The notes: generated by a model not told the origin, from the letters alone. A stretch of 64,000 nucleotides of DNA from Halogranum amylolyticum (GCF_900110465.1 NZ_FODV01000016.1:18464-82463); one strand, 5' to 3'. Shown: positions 43,434 to 53,481, counted from the first letter of the stretch. Made by a program: numbers and translations.

Positions 43434-43931
43434 TCAGCGGCTGCGATACCGCTTCATCACTGACGCGCCGCCGAAGAGGACGAAGAATAGGCCGATTGCG
43501 ACGACAAGGAGCGGTGCGTTCGACGTGCGGTCTTTTAGAAACGCGGCTCCGGGATTTGCCGGGTCAAGGTAGGCAGTAGCCGACTCGTTGACTGAATATT
43601 CATTGAGGACAGAACGGGCCTCCGATTTGGTGTCGTAATTCGGGGAAATAGTTGAGGGGAACACATTCGTGCTTGTGTAACTTGTTCCTTCGTACTCGTA
43701 GGTGAAGCGGACTGTTGGGTGGTAGTCCACACTGGTACTACTCCCGGCTGAAGTTGATTCGACACCGAGTTCGGTGATTTCAGCGTTGACTTCAACAGCA
43801 TCTGCGACGGCATCGGATTGCTGGGTATAGTCATACGCCCCGTAGCCGGTCGCCATGAGGCCAATCACCAGCATGAGAACCGCGCCACGAAATGTACTTG
43901 GGCCGTTAATTGAGAGGCCATCGTCACCCAT
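43434..43931 (-). CDS. DUF3592-family membrane protein
   Basis: The 165-residue product has two membrane helices (about 15-33 and 140-158) flanking an external beta-rich domain. The domain carries VRFTYEYEGTSYTSTNVFPS and ESATAYLDPANPGAAFLKD, the DUF3592 signature (P-x-V-x-F-x-Y ... V-x-Y-x-P-x-x-P). The function is unknown. The gene starts just before the putative left end of the IS5-type element. Confidence 0.8.
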   Translation of the reverse strand: MGDDGLSINGPSTFRGAVLMLVIGLMATGYGAYDYTQQSDAVADAVEVNAEITELGVESTSAGSSTSVDYHPTVRFTYEYEGTSYTSTNVFPSTISPNYDTKSEARSVLNEYSVNESATAYLDPANPGAAFLKDRTSNAPLLVVAIGLFFVLFGGASVMKRYRSR

Positions 43932-43972
43932 TCTACTTCACCACCGCGTGGTGGGGTTTGACAAAGTGAGAG

Positions 43973-45057
43973 GGTCTGTGTTGAAACTGCTGACGGACTT
44001 CGTGGAGGACGTACACATATTCTGTTCTTGCATTGTAGCTTATCTGTCTTTTCCTCCTGCCATAGGCAACCAGACCAATCTACCGCGACGCTGAAACTGT
44101 GCGATTCTGCCGTCGCTCTGTACTCTACTAATTTTACACCTGCCTGCTGTACTGAGCGATGTGTGCTTGCCCTGTACTAGTCGTTAGATTGCTTGGTCAA
44201 GATTGTGGACGATACACGCAAGAGCGAGTTCACGGAATTGCTTCCACCAGCGTCGTGAACGGACGAACGCGCCGTACTTCCGCTTGAGCGTTGAGTTGAC
44301 TGTCTCTGATTGACTCCGTTGGCCGTAGAGGTCAGCGTCTAAGCGTGCATTCCATGCCTTGTGAAGCGATGTGAACTCACGATGCTTGATTAGTGGGCGA
44401 ATCTCGTGTTGACGGGCAAGCCGTCTGATTTTCTGGTCGTCGTAGCCTTTGTCCCCGAGCAGGATGTCGATAGCTTCGGGGTTGCGTTTGATCAACGAGG
44501 GAGCGATCTGGCTATCGTGTTTTCGTGTCGTCGTCACGTGTAGATCGAGGACTGTGTTCACTTTGGAATCGACTAGCAGTGTTACTTTGAGTTGCTGAAT
44601 CGTGAGTTTGGCTCGTTTCGTGTAGTGTTTCGAGGCGTGACTACGGTCGAATCCCGAAGCATCGATCCCCGCAACGCCGTTGGTCGGGAGCAGTGAAACA
44701 GAGAGGTTGAGAAGCACTCGCCAGACGGCCATATCGAGTCTATCGAACGCTTTGCACAGTGTTGATGGGGCAGGCAGTTCAGTGAGATTGATCGCGTTCC
44801 GAATACGGGGCATCTCGATGAGCTCGTCAAGAAGTGTCCGGTACGTCGTATCCTTTCGAACTTTGAGACACAGGAGAACGATGTGCTGATGGAGCGTGTA
44901 GCGTTGCTTCGAGAACTTCGAGGAGTATCGAGCTACGGCACGTTGCGCTAACTGAAATGCTTCCTCGACAAACCGGAGCAACCGAGACTTTGGGAGGGAC
45001 TGCATCTACTCAAACTACCGACTGAACCTGTAACTCACTAAGGATTTCAACAGAGCC
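43973..45057 (-). mobile_element. IS5-family insertion sequence
   Basis: The right end (45042-45057) reads GGCTCTGTTGAAATCC on the minus strand, 52 bases before the transposase start. The left end is less certain: GGTCTGTGTTGAAACTGC at 43973 is the best match, giving about 1.08 kb. No target duplication is obvious. The insertion cut a gene whose tail remains at 45058-45214. Confidence 0.5.
44184..45005 (-). CDS. IS5-family transposase
   Basis: The 273-residue DDE transposase has GIDASGFDRSHAS (first Asp), DILLGDKGYDDQKIRRLAR (second Asp) and GQRSQSETVNSTLKRKYG (catalytic Glu) in the IS5 order and spacing. It has an N-terminal helix-turn-helix-like region (YTLHQHIVLLCLKVR) and the length typical of intact haloarchaeal IS5 transposases. 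It appears full length without lesions, so the element may be active. Confidence 0.85.
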   Translation of the reverse strand: MQSLPKSRLLRFVEEAFQLAQRAVARYSSKFSKQRYTLHQHIVLLCLKVRKDTTYRTLLDELIEMPRIRNAINLTELPAPSTLCKAFDRLDMAVWRVLLNLSVSLLPTNGVAGIDASGFDRSHASKHYTKRAKLTIQQLKVTLLVDSKVNTVLDLHVTTTRKHDSQIAPSLIKRNPEAIDILLGDKGYDDQKIRRLARQHEIRPLIKHREFTSLHKAWNARLDADLYGQRSQSETVNSTLKRKYGAFVRSRRWWKQFRELALACIVHNLDQAI

Positions 45058-45214
45058 GCTGATTCTTGAACCCCAGGATGAAGAGGACTCGGTGGAGGTG
45101 TGGAATTTGGATGCGGAGTATAAGGCGCGGCCGTATGGACCTCCAAGTTCTTCTGGGCAACCGGTACAGTGGTATCAGCCGGAGTCGTTAGTGATGCCGA
45201 CTGAGGAGTATTAG
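45058..45214 (+). pseudogene. C-terminal remnant of a gene cut by the IS5 element
   Basis: Directly outside the IS end an acidic frame continues without a start: ILEPQDEEDSVEVWNLDAEY ... PESLVMPTEEY, stop at 45212. Composition is haloarchaeal. The missing upstream half is not found beyond the other IS end, so a deletion probably followed the insertion. The family is unknown. Confidence 0.45.
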
Positions 45215-45548
45215 CGATTTTGAGTGCTAAGAGGCATCACCAACGGTGTCTATACAGGGATTCCAACGAAGTAGTTTCATATCGCTAGAATTCCAGCCGT
45301 GATTGATCAAGAAGTTGCTCAAGCTCGAACAAGGAGTAAATCCGACATTTATATATCTCGTTGAACTTTCAAAATTAAATGGTTTCTGGTGACCAGATGG
45401 TCGCCAGTAACCAAACCTGTTCGGAGGTACCAGCAATACTGTCGGGTTTATCTCCCTAATATCGAAAGCGTGCAACGGGCTATTATAAATAGCCGCTCGA
45501 TGATTGTCCTCGAATCTGAGGTCTACTACCCATTCCCCTGCTACGAGT
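45215..45548. other. Intergenic region, nothing recognised
   Basis: A 115-codon minus-strand frame here (45227-45574) has a non-haloarchaeal composition, rich in Asn, Phe and Trp and poor in Asp and Glu. I take it as chance. Confidence 0.35.
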
Positions 45549-46367
45549 TCAAACACGCTGCTCAGCCACATCATCGGCGGATGTCATCTTCTCTTCAAGC
45601 GGCCGAGCCGCTTCTTTGTAGTCTCTGTATGTCTCTTCAGCCCACGCTCGAACCTCATCAGATGTGGTTTCGATCAATGCTCGGGGGGTCCCTGCTTCGT
45701 CAGCTCCAATCTGGATTGTATCGTCGAGAATCCCCAGGTAGTACGGAATGTTGCTGTCGTACACGTAGACATCAAACCAACCGGAGTTGAGCATGTCACG
45801 GGTGAGATCTACGAAGTCAGGATCGGACTGGAACGTCTCGGCGACATTTGGCGAGACGACGTGTTCCGCCTCTAGTTGTTCCTGAAGCATCCGACGGTGT
45901 TGAACCTCATACGGATGAAGCCCGGTAAGTGGAACGACAGCTCGAAGGTCTGTCGTCTCTTTGAGTTGTTGGACGTGTCGATGCACCATTTTCAGCGGAT
46001 TTCCGGGCTCAGCAACTGTGAGTTCTGCATCCTGAAGCAACGTCACATCGAAATCCAGGTTGTCTCTCGGCACCCACTGTAAGAACGGTTGCAACTGGGT
46101 GGTGGTCGCTGTGGTCTCAGTCAAATTGATGAACTGTTCGACGATGAGTTCCCCGCATGTGGTAATGGCGTAGCGACCATCAGAGACCCGTATCCAGTCC
46201 TGCTCGTGCAGGGCGTTGAGATTTCGGGTGACGGTGGTCCGTGCATAGTCGAGTCGCTCCCTGAGTTCGTGCTCTGTCATGTCCCCGTGCTGGCGGAGCG
46301 ACATGAGAATGTCCACGCGGGCTTGAGAACACGCGAGAAATTCGACTGCCTCTGTTCCCTCCCTCAT
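45549..46367 (-). CDS. Winged-helix regulator with FilR1-like middle domain
   Basis: The 272-residue regulator has an N-terminal winged helix (ACSQARVDILMSLRQHGDMT, RTTVTRNLNALHEQDWI, about 10-75). The central/C-terminal domain is of the type in methanogenesis regulator FilR1 and many haloarchaeal transcription factors (VTLLQDAELTVAEPGNPLKM, SPNVAETFQSD, YVYDSNIPYYLGILDDTIQI). The effector is unknown. It is divergent from the large FG-GAP protein at 46593, with about 225 bases between, and could regulate it. Confidence 0.82.
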   Translation of the reverse strand: MREGTEAVEFLACSQARVDILMSLRQHGDMTEHELRERLDYARTTVTRNLNALHEQDWIRVSDGRYAITTCGELIVEQFINLTETTATTTQLQPFLQWVPRDNLDFDVTLLQDAELTVAEPGNPLKMVHRHVQQLKETTDLRAVVPLTGLHPYEVQHRRMLQEQLEAEHVVSPNVAETFQSDPDFVDLTRDMLNSGWFDVYVYDSNIPYYLGILDDTIQIGADEAGTPRALIETTSDEVRAWAEETYRDYKEAARPLEEKMTSADDVAEQRV

Positions 46368-46592
46368 AGTAGTGTACTGAGAGTGGCAGCATCATAGTTA
46401 CAAGTCGACTATGCTGAACCGCTGGAACGTTAGTCACTCCCTTGCACGACTGTGCAGGGAGTGTACATCGGTTCAGTGGCAAACCCGACCCGTTAACGGG
46501 TCACTGGCCTGTATACCTGCTTCGCAGCCCTCATACTAGTGTGTATAAGATAACATGAAGTGGATTTCTGCCGTCATCTCACACCCTAGACC

Positions 46593-49517
46593 ATGCCAAA
46601 CGATACCAATGGACAGCGAAACAAAAATCACGAACAGCGGTCGGATAATCATGACCTACGGGATGAACTCGCGCTGTTGCGCCGAACGTTACTGAAGGGT
46701 GCGGGCGCGGGTGCGCTTACGGGGATCGGTGTGGATTCTGTGCTTGCTGCACAGTCGAACTCTACGGGCTTCAGTTCGCTTTGGTCTGTTTCTCTCTCAG
46801 AGGAAAATACCTCTCTTGTGGTTGGAGACACGGATGGCGATGGAACTGATGAGATTGGAATCGCCGATAAAGGTTCCTTCGGTCCCACACCAACATTTGG
46901 AATAATAAAAGAGGGATCGTTTGTCTGGCAAGAATCCAGTGGTGGAGCAATCAATGCCTCAGCAGCGGTAGACGTGACCGGAGATGGAACAGATGAAATC
47001 ATCTTCGATGGTCGAAGCGGTCTCACATGGGTCCGAGCGTACTCACATGATGGAACGCGGCTGTGGCAGGCAAATCAAGACCGGTTTTCCAGCACAAGGG
47101 TTGCCAAGGATGTAGACGGTGATGGGAAAGCAGAGGTGGTTTCCGGCGACGTCATCCCCGGAACGCTATATCTCTGGAATGACGATGGTTCGGTTCTTCT
47201 CAAGGGAAGTATCGGCATCAATGACTATACGGACGCGTTTGACTTCGAGGGTGATGGTACGACCGAGTTCTTGCTTGCGAACAATAACGATACTCTCACG
47301 CTCGCCGAACAACAGGATCAGAACAACATCTCCAGTGAGTGGACAGCTGGCCCCAGTCCGCTCCGCGATGCACGGTTCACGGATGTTGACGGCGATGGGA
47401 CGCAAGAAGTGCTTGCCGCCTACAGTAACGGCGAGGTTCATGCGTTCGACCGAACTGATGGAACGACTCTCTGGACAGTCGATACCGGGCTTTCTAGTAC
47501 CAGATCGCAGATTTTCGACCGAGGGAGAGATTCTCTCGATGCAGTCCTCTGGAGCGAGACAGACATCGTCATCGTTGATGGTGCCACGCAAGAGACGACC
47601 GAGGTCAGTATTGATGCGAGCATCGATGGGCCGGTAGACAAGTTCGACGACACTAAGTTCGTCGTCGCCACGTCTGATTACGTCGGGATTGTTGACCCCG
47701 CGACTGGCGTGACGGGCCGCCAGTCCGTCAGTCGGTCTGTCGAAGCTCTCGGTGTCGGTGATGTCGATGGAGATGATCAGTTGGAAGTTGTCGTTGGGCA
47801 CTCCGATGAAGTGATTGCCTACAACCCGACAGTTACAGATGGTTCTGGAGCAAATCAGAGTCCGACTGCTCGCTTCAGTTTTTCTCCAGAAACACCTCTA
47901 ACGGGCCAAAAATTGACATTCGATGCATCCGATTCAGTGGATCCTGAAGGGTCGATTGTTGAATATCAATGGGATCTTGATGATGATGGAACGTACGAAC
48001 AGACAGGTGAAACGGCTGAGTATGAATTCAATACTCCTAGCCGACAGACAGTGAACCTCAAGGTGACGGACGACAGTGGGAATACCAGCACAATCAGTCA
48101 AGAGATTCTTGTTCGACCCAGTCGCTCAGACATCAATATTGAGTTGACGAACAATTTCGCTGGCGAGAACCGCGAGACTGTCTGGTCGATGGTATATGAC
48201 GAGGTCGAAAACGCGTTCTCATTCGGTGTCGGTGATAATGAACCAGATGAACAAGAAGCCTACATCAACGTTGACATCGAAATCCAAGTTCCGAACGCCA
48301 AAGGGCTTGGTATCGAATCCATCGAACCAACGTTTGAAAGTCCCAAGTGGGACTCTTCGTTTGGTCCTGGGATGGTTTCAATACCCCGTGTAGACAATGA
48401 AGTTTTCGAGAAAACTATCCTCATCGCCACAGCGGGTCAGATTGGGCTGAAATTTCTTGAAGGCCTGATGTTGGCTCTCACAGCAATTGGAAAATCAACT
48501 AAAGAATTAGGTAGCGCGGTGGAGGCTCGTACCGAGAACTATCCAAATGTTTACCTACGTGAACTCGGCCTTCAATATACGTCGCCAGATAATTCACAAG
48601 AAATTAGTGTCGATAAACGGATCCCTCGATATATCGATACGTGTCCAGAAAGCGCTCTCGAATCTCTTGTCACACCAAAACAGTGTAACTTAGAAAGCTT
48701 CTCGCAGTCGGACTTGGAAAACGCGAAGGGGGTCATGGCCCTCTCCCCAGTAAACCTTCAAGCGGCTGATGAATCAGGGCGAAAGACGGGGCGGGTACAG
48801 ACAGAAAATGGATCAGAAACAGTAAATGAAATCCCCGGCGCAATTTATTCAGGCCCACTCCGTGACGAATTCATCATCGTTCCCGGAGACCGCGAGTATA
48901 CCATGGATGCGATTGGAACTGATAGTGGGGAAGTAACGTTCCTCTTCGACACTATTGACGAGAGGGATCAATCGATAACCACCAGAGAGTATCGTAACCT
49001 CTCTGTCTCTGAAGAAACTGTGTTGCAATCTTCGTTTATGGACATAGACGTACGAATTGATGCAGACAGTGATGGAACAGTGGATTCCGAAGTTTCTCCA
49101 GATATAGTAACGCAGCGTGAGATCTTGAACTTCTTCTATGAACGGTTGGGCTCTGCTCATGAGCTCCTGCTGCCGCTCCCCCTCACTGTCCGTCCGGAAA
49201 CACTCAACACGAACTCTCGCGGAAGATGGGTCTCACTGTACATCACACTTCCCAATACGAATCTGGATATATCGCTAGCTGATATTGATATATCCAGTAT
49301 CACCGTGAATGGTGCTGTAGCTGTGGCAGATAGATTTGTGAGATATCCGAATATCCAAGATCATGTTGACGGTGAACGGTCGGACTTGCTTTTGAAGGTA
49401 CCACGTGATGAACTCTCCGAAACGCTGATTTCGGGGGACAATGTACCAGTAATAGCGAAAGGACAGATTGGACACCATTCATTTATTAGTGCTGACACTA
49501 TTCGGGTTCTCGGTTAG
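46593..49517 (+). CDS. Large Tat-exported FG-GAP/PKD surface protein
   Basis: The 974-residue product has a Tat signal after a long polar leader (LLRRTLLKGAGAGALTGIGV, about 29-48). The first about 400 residues form an FG-GAP/VCBS beta-propeller with repeated D-x-D-G-D-G-x-D-E calcium loops (VGDTDGDGTDEIGIAD, VDGDGKAEVVSGD, FEGDGTTEFLLAN, VDGDGTQEVLAAY, VDGDDQLEVVVGH). A PKD domain follows (about 422-505; FDASDSVDPEGSIVEYQWDL). The C-terminal half is an unrecognised secreted domain. It is probably an adhesin- or sensor-like cell-surface protein. The PKD sequence closely resembles that of the 40473-42197 protein. Confidence 0.8.
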   Translation: MPNDTNGQRNKNHEQRSDNHDLRDELALLRRTLLKGAGAGALTGIGVDSVLAAQSNSTGFSSLWSVSLSEENTSLVVGDTDGDGTDEIGIADKGSFGPTPTFGIIKEGSFVWQESSGGAINASAAVDVTGDGTDEIIFDGRSGLTWVRAYSHDGTRLWQANQDRFSSTRVAKDVDGDGKAEVVSGDVIPGTLYLWNDDGSVLLKGSIGINDYTDAFDFEGDGTTEFLLANNNDTLTLAEQQDQNNISSEWTAGPSPLRDARFTDVDGDGTQEVLAAYSNGEVHAFDRTDGTTLWTVDTGLSSTRSQIFDRGRDSLDAVLWSETDIVIVDGATQETTEVSIDASIDGPVDKFDDTKFVVATSDYVGIVDPATGVTGRQSVSRSVEALGVGDVDGDDQLEVVVGHSDEVIAYNPTVTDGSGANQSPTARFSFSPETPLTGQKLTFDASDSVDPEGSIVEYQWDLDDDGTYEQTGETAEYEFNTPSRQTVNLKVTDDSGNTSTISQEILVRPSRSDINIELTNNFAGENRETVWSMVYDEVENAFSFGVGDNEPDEQEAYINVDIEIQVPNAKGLGIESIEPTFESPKWDSSFGPGMVSIPRVDNEVFEKTILIATAGQIGLKFLEGLMLALTAIGKSTKELGSAVEARTENYPNVYLRELGLQYTSPDNSQEISVDKRIPRYIDTCPESALESLVTPKQCNLESFSQSDLENAKGVMALSPVNLQAADESGRKTGRVQTENGSETVNEIPGAIYSGPLRDEFIIVPGDREYTMDAIGTDSGEVTFLFDTIDERDQSITTREYRNLSVSEETVLQSSFMDIDVRIDADSDGTVDSEVSPDIVTQREILNFFYERLGSAHELLLPLPLTVRPETLNTNSRGRWVSLYITLPNTNLDISLADIDISSITVNGAVAVADRFVRYPNIQDHVDGERSDLLLKVPRDELSETLISGDNVPVIAKGQIGHHSFISADTIRVLG

Positions 49518-49530
49518 TGTTGGATATATT

Positions 49531-49546
49531 TGGCTCTGGTGAATCC
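49531..49546 (+). repeat. IS5-group-like terminus remnant
   Basis: GGCTCTGGTGAATCCC lies just before the transposase fragment at 49558 and resembles the termini at 18633-18648 and 60040. It probably marks an insertion or deletion boundary. Confidence 0.4.
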
Positions 49547-49557
49547 CCATACTGCGG

Positions 49558-49812
49558 TTGATTTCACGGTATCGGCATCGCTGGGAGATCGAGAGTGGTT
49601 ACAAGAGTATCAAGCGGTTCATGGCCGCGACGACGTCAAAGAACTTCGTGCTGCGGTTCTTCTACTTCGCGTTCGCATGCCTGCTGTATTCGATTTGGAG
49701 ATCGGTTGATCTCCTCGTGCAGGTCGAATTGACGGGGGAATACGACCGGTCACCAGTGGTGACGGCAAACAGCGTCCTCACGCTGTCGAAGAAGCAGACA
49801 GGGATTGGGTAG
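49558..49812 (+). pseudogene. C-terminal fragment of an ISH3/IS4-type transposase
   Basis: YRHRWEIESGYKSIKRFMAA and the following FYFAFACLLYSIWRSVDLLV match the C-terminal catalytic-Glu region of the full transposase at 50200-51954 (YSRRWDIENQYKSIKSFLPK). Only about 85 codons remain. The remaining bases to 50,199 contain nothing I recognise. Confidence 0.72.
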
Positions 49813-50199
49813 ACGAACGTCTCGTTTCGACGTCCGCCCTGGTGGTGAGCAGCAGGTCTCTCCTGACGCTTGCTGTGTAGCAGAACGAGGTAGAGTCTCG
49901 GAATAAATCGACGTGAGACAGGGAATCGAAGCGACTGCTCTTCCTCAATTCGGCTAAATCCACGCATCAGAGTGCCCTATACCGGATATAGTCTCAACTT
50001 CCCACGCTTCTGGGATATAGAGCGTCTACAAACGAATATCGACCGAATGAGACGAAATCAGAGGGATAGTCGGGGCGTGCTACCTATCAATCGCTGTCTG
50101 GTGCGAAAAGACGGCTCGAGTAGGAGATAGCAGCCGAATTCACGCGTAGAACGCGAGTCCTGCGGCTTGCCGCAGGCGAGCACAAGGGTGGTCGTCTCT
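49813..50199. other. 387 bases between two transposase sequences, nothing recognised
   Basis: No gene. One end of the IS carrying the 50200-51954 transposase must fall here, but I could not see matching inverted repeats. Confidence 0.35.
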
Positions 50200-51954
50200 T
50201 CAGCCACCTTCGCGGAGTGAGCGCCCGACCGCCCGGACGAATGTCCTGGCGGTCACGACTGGTGGTGAACGAATCTCTCGGTCCGTCCCGACCTTCACCA
50301 GGTAGTCGGTGAGCCGCCAGAGATTGTACAGCAACGCCGCGAACGTGAAGATGAACAGCCGCACGCGGTAGTCTTTCGACGAGGTCTTCGGCAGGAACGA
50401 TTTTATCGACTTATACTGGTTTTCGATATCCCAGCGGCGGCTGTAGCTGTTGGTGACGTGCCTGATTTCGGCGGGATTGACGTGGTCGCGGTTCGTCACG
50501 AACACCGCGTAGTTCCCATCAGCGTCGTCACTGGTCGCTGGCACGTACAAGAACTCCGCAGTGTGGTGGAGTTCGCCATCGATGGCGAACGGAACCTTGT
50601 GTTTGACAGCCGCATCAACTCCGTCCCTGGTCTTGATCTCCTTGATTGACTCGTAGTCGTCCTCGTACTTCGGCACTGGCGTCGTATACACTAGTCCGCG
50701 GTCATGGATCGTCGCGTAGACCTCGTTGCTGTAGAATCCCCGGTCCAACAGCACTTCGTCCAGATCGACGTACTGCTGGGCTCTCTCCAGCAGTACGTCG
50801 ACCACTTCACCCTTCGAGTCAGACGGTGCATCTTTTGGTTCCCACTCGGAATGTTCTTTGACTGGCTCGATACCCAAGATGAGTGGGACGTTGTTCCCGA
50901 CGATCGTGATCGTCGCGAACGTGTACCCGTGCTTGATTTCCCCATCATCCTTGTAGCCGCTTACCATCGGCGGATACTCCGCTTTCGGGATCTTCTCGCC
51001 CTTGTCAATCCACGGCCAGACATGGTACGGCACGTGTGCGAAATCGACGGCCGCCACGACGTGGCGGTCGTCGAACGGGTCCTCGTGACGAACCGTCCTG
51101 AGGATGTTTTCGGTCGCCTCGTCGAACGACGTCATCACAGCGTCACGATATCGTTCGGTGAACGCAACGATATCCTCAATCTGTAGCTCCTGAACCGAGG
51201 CAGTCACCTCTTCGTTTGCTGGCGTCGCGAACTGCTTGATCACCCGAAGAAACGTTGAGTCGTCACAAACATCGTTCTCGTCAAGGAACCAGCCAGCTTC
51301 CCCTTCTGAGTGAGCGCTGCCTTGCGTGAGGCAGGCAGTGGCGAACAGATCGAGGATCTGTTCGTCCTCGTAGATCCTGTTGTCAGCTCTCCCGGAGTCG
51401 AACTCGCCGAAGCCGTGCCTTCGGGCGAGTTCGACCACTTTGCTTCCTTCTTCTCGCACGTGCGCGCGAGATAGTGTCTGCTCGGTCTCATCATCCTCGA
51501 CATCGTCTTCATCTATGTCGATGGGAACCAATGCGTCGGAAATGACGTCGTTGTCCCGTGCTTCCAGCGCGATTCCTGTTGCGGCGGCGTCGAGCGTGGT
51601 CTTGGTTTGCTCACTGAACTGCTCCCAAGCGTAGGAGATGTTCTGTTGGGTCGGTGGCTTCTCCAAGCCGAGTCGTTTCAGCAGCGACGGGCGATTCGCG
51701 AGGCGATCTGCGACCTCGCTCTGGGCGAGGTCGTAGATCGTCTGGTAGAGGTAAACCCGTGCCATCGACTCGGTGCCGAAGGTCACCTTGTGTTGCTGTC
51801 GAGCGTCAGTGAGTCCGTCCGTTGGAATCGAGACTTCCGAGAGGACACGCCAGAGGTGGTCAGCAGTTTTGCAGAGCTTCTGGGCGTGGATGACGATCGC
51901 CCCCGCCAGGGCGGGGGCGTCGTCGGCGACCGCGGGTGTGAGTTCAGCTTCCAT
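50200..51954 (-). CDS. Long DDE transposase (ISH3/IS4-superfamily type)
   Basis: The 584-residue transposase has VVAAVDFAHVPYHVWPW (first Asp), VLLDRGFYSNEVYATIHDRG (second Asp) and YSRRWDIENQYKSIKSFLPK (catalytic Glu), followed by the hydrophobic FTFAALLYNLWRLTDYLV. The N-terminal third (about 1-290) is helical and specific to this long subgroup. The frame is intact. Element ends were not identified, so I annotate only the gene. It probably belongs to the youngest insertion in this region. Confidence 0.85.
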   Translation of the reverse strand: MEAELTPAVADDAPALAGAIVIHAQKLCKTADHLWRVLSEVSIPTDGLTDARQQHKVTFGTESMARVYLYQTIYDLAQSEVADRLANRPSLLKRLGLEKPPTQQNISYAWEQFSEQTKTTLDAAATGIALEARDNDVISDALVPIDIDEDDVEDDETEQTLSRAHVREEGSKVVELARRHGFGEFDSGRADNRIYEDEQILDLFATACLTQGSAHSEGEAGWFLDENDVCDDSTFLRVIKQFATPANEEVTASVQELQIEDIVAFTERYRDAVMTSFDEATENILRTVRHEDPFDDRHVVAAVDFAHVPYHVWPWIDKGEKIPKAEYPPMVSGYKDDGEIKHGYTFATITIVGNNVPLILGIEPVKEHSEWEPKDAPSDSKGEVVDVLLERAQQYVDLDEVLLDRGFYSNEVYATIHDRGLVYTTPVPKYEDDYESIKEIKTRDGVDAAVKHKVPFAIDGELHHTAEFLYVPATSDDADGNYAVFVTNRDHVNPAEIRHVTNSYSRRWDIENQYKSIKSFLPKTSSKDYRVRLFIFTFAALLYNLWRLTDYLVKVGTDREIRSPPVVTARTFVRAVGRSLREGG

Positions 51955-52121
51955 CGTGTTCGGAACTCGTGGGAGTGAGCGCCATCAGCGCTTCACATTA
52001 GTCGTCAAGAGAAACAGTTAGAAAATATTTGATATGAATAATAATGAAATAAAAACATTATTTATTGACATTGAGAGGATGTTTATTAATAGAAAGATAT
52101 ATTCGCGAAAGCCGATTTGAA

Positions 52122-52508
52122 TCACGCGAGAGCTATTTTCGAAGCTATTCTATTCGTCATGAAGTAGGAAATGAACATGACACATCCGAATAATATAAAC
52201 ACGAACAAGTTTGCTTCAATTCCAACAGTAAATGGACGGATTAATAGTAGTGAGCCGTAGACGACGAGGAGACTGACGACGACGACAACAAGATGACGGG
52301 CTTTCTCATTCAGCGCTGCGTGGAAAGATAAGAGTAGACTAACCGCCGCTAGCAAGAGCGCCCAAACACTTGTTGGATCCGGAACCGGGAGCGTCGCTAT
52401 GAGTGCTATTGGAACGCCAAACACGAGTCCCTTTAATATACTCTTCAGTGTTAGATTACCACTCTCAACACCTAGCTTCCCGGCCGTCACAGCTTTTATT
52501 ATGTTCAT
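52122..52508 (-). CDS. Four-helix membrane protein
   Basis: The 128-residue product has four predicted helices (about 25-42, 46-65, 70-90, 97-118). It lies 45 bases downstream of the frameshifted gene 52553-53280 on the same strand and is probably in its operon. Local composition is A+T-rich with an ATTATTTATTGACATTG stretch beyond its end. The function is not recognised. Confidence 0.55.
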   Translation of the reverse strand: MNIIKAVTAGKLGVESGNLTLKSILKGLVFGVPIALIATLPVPDPTSVWALLLAAVSLLLSFHAALNEKARHLVVVVVSLLVVYGSLLLIRPFTVGIEANLFVFILFGCVMFISYFMTNRIASKIALA

Positions 52509-52552
52509 TGGTACTGTGTTTAGCTTGATGAAAAATATGCTTTATGGCGGAG

Positions 52553-53280
52553 TTAGATACGCTCTATTCTTAACTCATTAATATCGAGTGTTCTGGTTCC
52601 GCTTGGGATGTTCCCCGTATAATAGTCAGTTGCTGCCTTGGCAATACCTGACGTTGAACAAGTGAGGCGCACGCCGATGTCGTAGAATGTGTTATCGCTC
52701 AGATTCAACTGGACTGCCTGTCTCTTCTGACCTTCTACTGGCCCTCCTACTGTATCCAGTTCGGCATACGTTCTGATGTCATCTTCTGGAGATATATATA
52801 TATCTCATATAGCGCGCTCCCACCAGCCACGACACCGTTCTCGTAGTAGTCGCAGATGATTCTGTGATCTCCACCGTCACTAATGTAAACATTCCCGTCA
52901 GTTTCGACCCATTGCGACACTAACCCTGCGCCAGGAACCGCGGTGAGGGCCTGTAGTCGATTCTTGTCCACGTCGTACTTACTGTCACGGAGGCCAAGGA
53001 CTCCGCTCCCGCCATCGCGAGCGTAGTTTAGGAAGACTCGCTGGTTGTCCATTGTACTCACCCCCTTGTCACTCGTCTGTTGGGCTGGTGTTGATTTGAG
53101 GTCTGATTTTGCCAACGATTCACTTATCTCGTCAGAAACCCGGTTGTAATGACTGAGTATTTCAGAATTTTGTTCTGCAACTTTGGAAATTAGATTGCGT
53201 AGTGCTTGTTGCTCCGACACTTCTTCATTGATGACCCGCCTGCAGAACGGCCGCCAGTTTTCCACAACTGCGACTTCCAC
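52553..53280 (-). pseudogene. Gene interrupted at an (AT)6 tract; possibly phase-variable
   Basis: The first frame (178 codons to 52747) has a helical, coiled-coil-like N-terminus (SEQQALRNLISKVAEQNSEI). It then has a beta domain (NQRVFLNYARDGGSGVLGLR, DGNVYISDGGDHRIICDYYE). At the alternating AT tract the frame ends in a short odd tail (YLQKMTSERMPNWIQ). Removing one AT unit joins it to a well-formed continuation (PEDDIRTYAELDTVGGPVEG ... YYTGNIPSGTRTLDINELRI) ending at the TAA at 52553. The off/on state may switch by slippage, or the gene may simply be broken. The family is unknown. Confidence 0.6.
52792..52803. repeat. (AT)6 dinucleotide tract inside a reading frame
   Basis: Six AT units lie within a larger palindrome GGAGATATATATATATCTC, exactly where the two frames of the 52553-53280 gene meet. 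Confidence 0.7.
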
Positions 53281-53481
53281 TCTGGTGTACTTTGTATATC
53301 GAGATGCAGTTCACAGATTGTTGATTAGTAGATATTCTCATGTTCTAAGCCCTCTATCGCCGATATTCGAGTCTGGGAATCCACGTTGCTTTAGACCAGT
53401 AAAGTAAAGCAACATGATTTTACCAGCCTTAACGCTGTCTGCTCACTCACAAAGAACAACGCGTTGGGAGCGCGGCGATGA

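Noticed and set aside
45227..45574. A 115-codon minus-strand frame upstream of the FilR1-like gene's end
   Set aside because: It overlaps the supported regulator gene and has atypical composition.
46120..46560. Possible CRISPR or tandem repeats near intergenic regions
   Set aside because: No regularly spaced repeats were found anywhere in the window; the repetitive DNA is coding or IS-end derived.
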